From NCBI RefSeq assembly GCF_900129795.1, contig NZ_FQWW01000003.1:310001-374000 (forward strand): a stretch of DNA of 64,000 bases. Reading direction: 5' to 3'. The notes under the pieces are model-generated. The model saw only the letters and a list, made by a program, of their open reading frames with translations, had not been told where the DNA came from and did not search any database. The stretch comes from Flavobacterium sp. CF108. GTDB taxonomy: Bacteria; Bacteroidota; Bacteroidia; Flavobacteriales; Flavobacteriaceae. The number at the start of each line of letters is the position of its first letter. The stretch's first letter is position 1. Shown in pieces: positions 59,977 to 64,000 of this stretch. The position numbers and the translations under genes are program-made.

Positions 59977-62587
59977 TGAAAATTTTAAAGCAGGAAATTG
60001 GTTTATTGATCAATTGAATCTTTATCAATCCGCTAATAGTGATTTTAAATCCGTCAAAAATAATTTTATTATTAGAGAAATGGAATTTGAGATTATAGCA
60101 AAATCATTACTTTCTAAAAAGATAAGTGATCCTTTACAACATGAACTTATTTTAGGTAGACGGGGAAGTGGTAAATCAACGTTGTTAAAACGAATAGAAA
60201 TTGAAATCTGTGAAAATGCTAAACTAAATAAAAAATATATTCCAATTAATTTAGCTGAAGAGCAAGCAGGTGTCTATCGTTTATTTGACTTATGGGAACA
60301 AGTTCTCGAAGAGATAAAATATCAATTAAATATTGATCTTGTATTAACTGAATTTTCTGAATTTAATTCTAATGATGATTATACTAATTATTTGTATAGA
60401 TTAATTCATGATATATGTAAGAAGTATAAGAAAAGAATTGTCTTAATACTAGACAATTTTGATAGAATAGTTGAGAATTTTATTGATGATGGTAATTTAT
60501 TAAGAGAGACATTAATAAACTATAATGATATTCAAATTATTGCTGGAAGCACTAGAATGGATGAACATTTCTGGAGATATGATATGCCTTTTTATGAGTT
60601 TTTTAGGAGACATAGATTAGAGACATTAAGTAAAGAAGAAATATTAAAGTTACTTAATCATTGGAGTTCTTCTTTAGATATTCCGGAATTAAAAATTTAC
60701 TTAGAAAGTAATATTGGAAAAATTGAAAATATAAGAATTCTTACCGATGGTTTACCGCGTACTTTACAATTTTTTATTCAAATGGTTTTGCAAAATACGG
60801 ATTTAAATAGTTATGATTATTTAAAAAAAATAATGGATAACGTTACACCTCTTTATCAGGAACGATTAAATAGTTTACCGCCACAATTGCGAAAAACTGT
60901 ATTGGAATTGGCATTTGTTTGGGAAGCTTGTACAACAAAAAAATTAGTCGAAAAGGTGAAAATGGAAAGTAAATTAATTTCAGCTAATTTAAAAACCTTA
61001 GTAGAGAAAGGAGTTGTTGATAGGATTGAAACGAGTAAAAAAAATCATTTATATAGAATTTCAGAACGATTTTTTAATATGTGGTTGATTATAACCCAAG
61101 GAAATCCTGAACAAAAAAGAAAAGCAAAATGGTTAAGTATTTTTTTGGAAAATTGGTATGATGCTAAAGATTTAAAAAAAATAGCAGGAATCCATATTCA
61201 GAATTTAAAAAATAAGGACATAACTTGGGATAAAGCATTGATTTTTTCAAAAGGTTTATGTCAAAGTAGATATATTTCTACTTTAGAAAGAGACAGTATT
61301 ATAGAGCTTACAGAGAGAATTAGAGATACAGGTAATAACAGTTTTTTGATTGAATTACCAGAAAAATTCAATAAAATATATGATAATATTATGGAATTTT
61401 TAGAAGCTGGAAAGTATTCAAAAGCTTTAGATTTAATTAACGGTATTGAAAATGAGGAAGATGGGGTTAAGTTTAATTTACTAGGATATGTTTATGAAAA
61501 GCTGGACAATCCAATAAATGCAGAGAAATTTTATTTAAAAAGTATTAATAAGGATCATACGAATGCATTTTTTAATTTATCATTATTGTATTCGGATTTG
61601 AATAGAATAGAAGATGCTGAAAAATTTTATCTAAAAGCTTGTGAAAAGGGAATAAATATGGCTATGTATAATTTAGGAAATCTATACGTAAACCAAAATG
61701 AAAATAAAAAAGCAGAAAATTTTTATTTGTTAGCAATTGAAAATGGTGTTGTAGAGGCATATAATAATTTAGGGCTTTTATATTTTTATCAAAAAAAATA
61801 TGATGAAGCGGAAGAAAATTATTTACTTGGGATAAAAAATAATGATATAAATTCAATGTTTAATTTGGCTATTTTATATAGAACTCAAGGGAAATATGAG
61901 GATGCAAAATTTTATTATCTATTGGCTTCTAAAAATGGAATAGATGTAGCACTTGATGATTTAGCTTTGATGTATGAAAAGATTGGAGATTTTGATAAAG
62001 CAGAAAAATATTATTTATTATCGATTAAAAAACAATATTTCGAGTCATTAGAAAATTTAGCAATATTGTATCACAAGCAGGAAAGATACGAAAAAGCAGA
62101 AAAGTATTACCTATTAGCAATAGAGAAAAAGAAAGTAAATTCTTTGAACAATTTAGCATATTTATATTATGAATTAAATGTTAAAAAAGAGGAATCTCTA
62201 AAGCTAATTGAAGAATGTGTAGAAAGTAAAAAAAGTACTATTTCTTTAGAAACCCAATTGATTGTCGAAATTTGGAATGGTATTTTTAGCAATATTGAAG
62301 AGAGGATAAATTCAATTGTATCGGAAAAAAAAGGAAATGATTTGGAAGATTTTTTATTTGATTTATTAGTTCAACAACAAAAAAAGATAGTTTTTCAATT
62401 ATTCCAAAATCAAGATTTTGGTAAAATTTTGCAAGAAAAATATATTGTATTTTATTATGTAGTTTTGTTGCTAAATAATAATCAAGAGGAAAATCTCTCA
62501 TTAAGAATTCCACCAGAATTAAAAGAAACAATTGATGATGTAATATTGCGTATTCATGAAAAAGAATATTTATATGATTATAAATAA
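59969..62587 (+). CDS. P-loop ATPase with C-terminal Sel1/TPR-like repeats
   Basis: 872 aa. Walker A GRRGSGKST (63-71), Walker B IVLILDNFDR (157-166), winged-helix region near 305-375 (ELAFVWEACTTKKLVEKVKM). Residues about 490-755 contain seven to eight repeats of about 34-35 residues with pattern AE-K-YYL-AI-xx-N-x-A-xx-NLA-LY, i.e. Sel1/TPR-like solenoid. The ATPase-plus-repeat-sensor layout is that of STAND proteins, where repeats bind a trigger and ATPase oligomerises. No effector domain (nuclease, TIR, protease) is visible in either gene. Role in defence is possible but unproven. Confidence 0.82.
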   Translation: MNNENFKAGNWFIDQLNLYQSANSDFKSVKNNFIIREMEFEIIAKSLLSKKISDPLQHELILGRRGSGKSTLLKRIEIEICENAKLNKKYIPINLAEEQAGVYRLFDLWEQVLEEIKYQLNIDLVLTEFSEFNSNDDYTNYLYRLIHDICKKYKKRIVLILDNFDRIVENFIDDGNLLRETLINYNDIQIIAGSTRMDEHFWRYDMPFYEFFRRHRLETLSKEEILKLLNHWSSSLDIPELKIYLESNIGKIENIRILTDGLPRTLQFFIQMVLQNTDLNSYDYLKKIMDNVTPLYQERLNSLPPQLRKTVLELAFVWEACTTKKLVEKVKMESKLISANLKTLVEKGVVDRIETSKKNHLYRISERFFNMWLIITQGNPEQKRKAKWLSIFLENWYDAKDLKKIAGIHIQNLKNKDITWDKALIFSKGLCQSRYISTLERDSIIELTERIRDTGNNSFLIELPEKFNKIYDNIMEFLEAGKYSKALDLINGIENEEDGVKFNLLGYVYEKLDNPINAEKFYLKSINKDHTNAFFNLSLLYSDLNRIEDAEKFYLKACEKGINMAMYNLGNLYVNQNENKKAENFYLLAIENGVVEAYNNLGLLYFYQKKYDEAEENYLLGIKNNDINSMFNLAILYRTQGKYEDAKFYYLLASKNGIDVALDDLALMYEKIGDFDKAEKYYLLSIKKQYFESLENLAILYHKQERYEKAEKYYLLAIEKKKVNSLNNLAYLYYELNVKKEESLKLIEECVESKKSTISLETQLIVEIWNGIFSNIEERINSIVSEKKGNDLEDFLFDLLVQQQKKIVFQLFQNQDFGKILQEKYIVFYYVVLLLNNNQEENLSLRIPPELKETIDDVILRIHEKEYLYDYK

Positions 62588-62657
62588 AATAATTTTAGAT
62601 TTTAAAAAGAATCTTACCCTATAAGATCATAACTTAAACAGGCAAGTTTCAATAAAA

Positions 62658-62692
62658 AAAAGCGCAAACCCTTTTAAAAAGTTTGCGCTTTT
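62658..62692. terminator. Bidirectional terminator
   Basis: Hairpin AAAAGCGCAAAC / GTTTGCGCTTTT between the ATPase operon and the XRE gene. Confidence 0.88.
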
Positions 62693-62722
62693 AAAATTCT
62701 ATATAAAAGAAAAAGAAATCCT

Positions 62723-63124
62723 TTATTTCCCCTTCATCAATTTTTCTAAATATTCAACTTTATCTTTTTCAGCCTGAACCAAACGTTCATAAAGTTCCAC
62801 AACTTTATCAAGAGGATTGAAGTTACAATGATTATTAGTTGTATTTCCCTGAGCACCATTATTAGCACTATTATCGTAAAAGTTATTAAAGAAATTAAAA
62901 ACAGATTCTTCTGTAAAATTTTCAATAGCTTCTACCGTCACGCCAAGTGCTTTTGCAATTTGTACCAATTTTTCGAATTCAACAGTTTCGCTGGTTTCAA
63001 TGCTTGAAATAGTCTGCTGGCTTGTGCCAATGGCATCCGCAAGTGCTCCTTGTTTCATTCCGCGAAGCTCTCTTATTCGGCTGATATTTCGGCCAATATT
63101 TCTGGGTCTGGTTTCTGTACTCAT
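62723..63124 (-). CDS. XRE-family HTH regulator with C-terminal coiled coil
   Basis: 133 aa. HTH at about 11-65 (RNISRIRELRGMKQGALADAIGTSQQTISSIETSE). A Asn-rich linker (FFNNFYDNSANNGAQGNTTNNH) precedes a coiled coil LDKVVELYERLVQAEKDKVEYLEKLMKG for oligomerisation. This type is common in flavobacteria. The box upstream of its start resembles the three boxes upstream of the ATPase genes, suggesting autoregulation and control of that operon. Confidence 0.9.
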   Translation of the reverse strand: MSTETRPRNIGRNISRIRELRGMKQGALADAIGTSQQTISSIETSETVEFEKLVQIAKALGVTVEAIENFTEESVFNFFNNFYDNSANNGAQGNTTNNHCNFNPLDKVVELYERLVQAEKDKVEYLEKLMKGK

Positions 63125-63146
63125 AATTCAAAGATATTTAAAATTT

Positions 63147-63164
63147 TTGACAAAAATAACTGTC
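63147..63164 (-). promoter_or_regulatory. Operator-promoter box of the XRE gene
   Basis: On the minus strand GACAGTTATTTTTGTCAA, a dyad of GACA/TGTC half-sites enclosing TATTTTTG (a TAnnTTTG), 23 bases before the XRE ATG. Closely similar to the three boxes at 58691-58764. Confidence 0.65.
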
Positions 63165-63300
63165 CGTAAAATACAAGATCGATTTGATAAAATACAATTC
63201 GTGTTGTTTTTTGAAAAAGTAAAAATACTCTTTTTCTTACTTTAGTTAAAAAAACATTTTTAAAATTAACAAGAGAATTATATAAATAGAAAAAAACTTC

Positions 63301-63308
63301 TACATTTG
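63301..63308 (+). promoter_or_regulatory. TACATTTG -7 element of a micro-transcript
   Basis: Perfect TACATTTG followed by GCACCCG, which resembles strong flavobacterial promoters. No other feature is seen in 63165-63300. Confidence 0.65.
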
Positions 63309-63337
63309 CACCCGTAATAAAAAAAACAAAAATACAG

Positions 63338-63436
63338 ATGATACTTTCAGTAAGACAATATTTTGATCACTTAGCAGGAAATCTTCCGGCTAAAATATCA
63401 GGATGTATCATGTATTTTTATGAAATTGAAATGTAA
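63338..63436 (+). CDS. Micro-ORF, 32 aa
   Basis: ATG 63338, stop TAA 63434-63436. The product starts MILSVRQYFDHLAGNLPAK. It is framed by a strong promoter 30 bases upstream and a terminator 31 bases downstream, giving a transcript of about 180 nt with no other content. It may be a small protein or a small RNA with an incidental frame. Confidence 0.45.
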   Translation: MILSVRQYFDHLAGNLPAKISGCIMYFYEIEM

Positions 63437-63466
63437 ATTTTAGAGTTCAACTCAACATAAAATATA

Positions 63467-63497
63467 AAAGCGTCCTTATTTCGGGACGCTTTTTTTG
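63467..63497 (+). terminator. Terminator of the micro-transcript
   Basis: Stem AAGCGTCC / GGACGCTT followed by seven T. Confidence 0.85.
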
Positions 63498-63504
63498 TTT
63501 TTAA

Positions 63505-63575
63505 GCATTTCGATTTCGTTTAAAAAGCACTTCGACTTCGCTGAGTGTGACAAAAAGTTGGCGAGAATGACAAGA
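63505..63575. repeat. Degenerate REP-like sequence
   Basis: Contains AGCACTTCGACTTCGCTGAG and TGGCGAGAATGACA, common intergenic words in flavobacteria. The remaining 63576-63821 is AT-rich with no gene recognised. Confidence 0.4.
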
Positions 63576-63897
63576 AAAATGATAAAAAATAAACCATAAC
63601 TAAAAATAATTAAAAAAATAATTGACCAAATGTTTAATGCATAATCTAAATATTGAAATATAATCTTGAAAAGTAATCTGATGAGAGACAGTCATTTGAT
63701 ACAAAAAGGAATCTGCACCAGTATGCGGACAAGGATTTCTATGTTTTAATCTTAAGTATAACTATTTGGTAATCAGTAAAATAATTTTAAAAATGATTTG
63801 GATAATTGATTTTTTCGACTTTATCTTTGCCGAAGAAAATCTGAAAACAGAAATTCAAATATCAACAACAATTTCAAAATATAATACAACATATAAA

Positions 63898-63993
63898 ATG
63901 GCTTTACATAACAACATATATAACACACAACTGCTAGACCCGAGATTCGATCTTGGACGTTTAACAACACAGGTGCATCAATACAGGCAATAG
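63898..63993 (+). CDS. Possible micro-ORF near the right edge, 31 aa
   Basis: ATG 63898, TAG 63991-63993; product starts MALHNNIYNTQLLDPRFDLG. A TATCTTTG -7 element lies at 63822-63829, with TTTG 21 bases earlier. An upstream in-frame extension from 63766 would begin before this promoter and is less likely. No family recognised; it could be a leader peptide for a gene beyond the edge. Confidence 0.3.
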   Translation: MALHNNIYNTQLLDPRFDLGRLTTQVHQYRQ

Positions 63994-64000
63994 GATAGTT

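Overview
The window is chromosomal DNA from a flavobacterium (phylum Bacteroidota, probably the genus Flavobacterium). The evidence is the low GC content, promoters of the TAnnTTTG type, a SprB-like adhesin with a type B type IX secretion C-terminal domain next to a PorP/SprF partner, many lipoproteins, and a tmRNA tag ending in YALAA. No rRNA operon, CRISPR array or complete insertion sequence was seen.

Layout. 1-1250: an edge-truncated gene for a predicted nuclease, a decayed gene fragment and a tiny ORF, abutting the 3' end of ssrA (1249-1643). 1869-32600: mostly core genes, including a beta-lactamase-fold hydrolase, a saccharopine dehydrogenase-like enzyme, fumC, an outer-membrane receptor, arsC, menE, an rRNA methyltransferase, kup, an ECF sigma operon, ilvE, mnmD, divergent oxyR/dps, a SulP transporter with carbonic anhydrase, and Cu/Zn SOD. 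32605-42000: a chitinase, a fatty-acid beta-oxidation cluster (marR, fadB, fadA, acyl-CoA dehydrogenase) interrupted by a four-helix-bundle gene between inverted repeats, and a WYL regulator. 42324-47714: the type IX adhesin/SprF pair.

47942-58650 is the most interesting region. A Ro60/TROVE protein is followed by an array of six Y RNA-like noncoding RNAs, then rtcB (RNA ligase), tatD (exonuclease), a DUF434 protein with a PIN/NYN-like nuclease core, an unknown protein, and an SDR-like protein with a zinc ribbon that lacks the usual catalytic tyrosine. Immediately after these come tRNA-like genes and a broken second copy of tatD. Two of the Y RNAs carry a circularly permuted tRNA mimic (T arm, closed acceptor hairpin, D arm). 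Ro, the Y RNA array and rtcB each have the same palindrome (TACGCAA-N5-TTGCGCA type) at nearly fixed distance from a TTTG -7 element, so they look like one regulon. A fourth palindrome lies between the WYL regulator and the adhesin. I read this as an RNA repair and quality-control island larger than the known rsr-yrl-rtcBA operon of enterobacteria.

58691-63500: two translationally coupled P-loop ATPases, the second with Sel1/TPR-like repeats, behind three 28-bp tandem repeats each carrying a TAnnTTTG inside a dyad. A related dyad sits in front of the convergent XRE-family regulator, suggesting the regulator controls both itself and the ATPases. A micro-transcript encoding a 32-residue ORF follows. 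Intergenic spaces throughout hold REP-like palindromes that recur several times.
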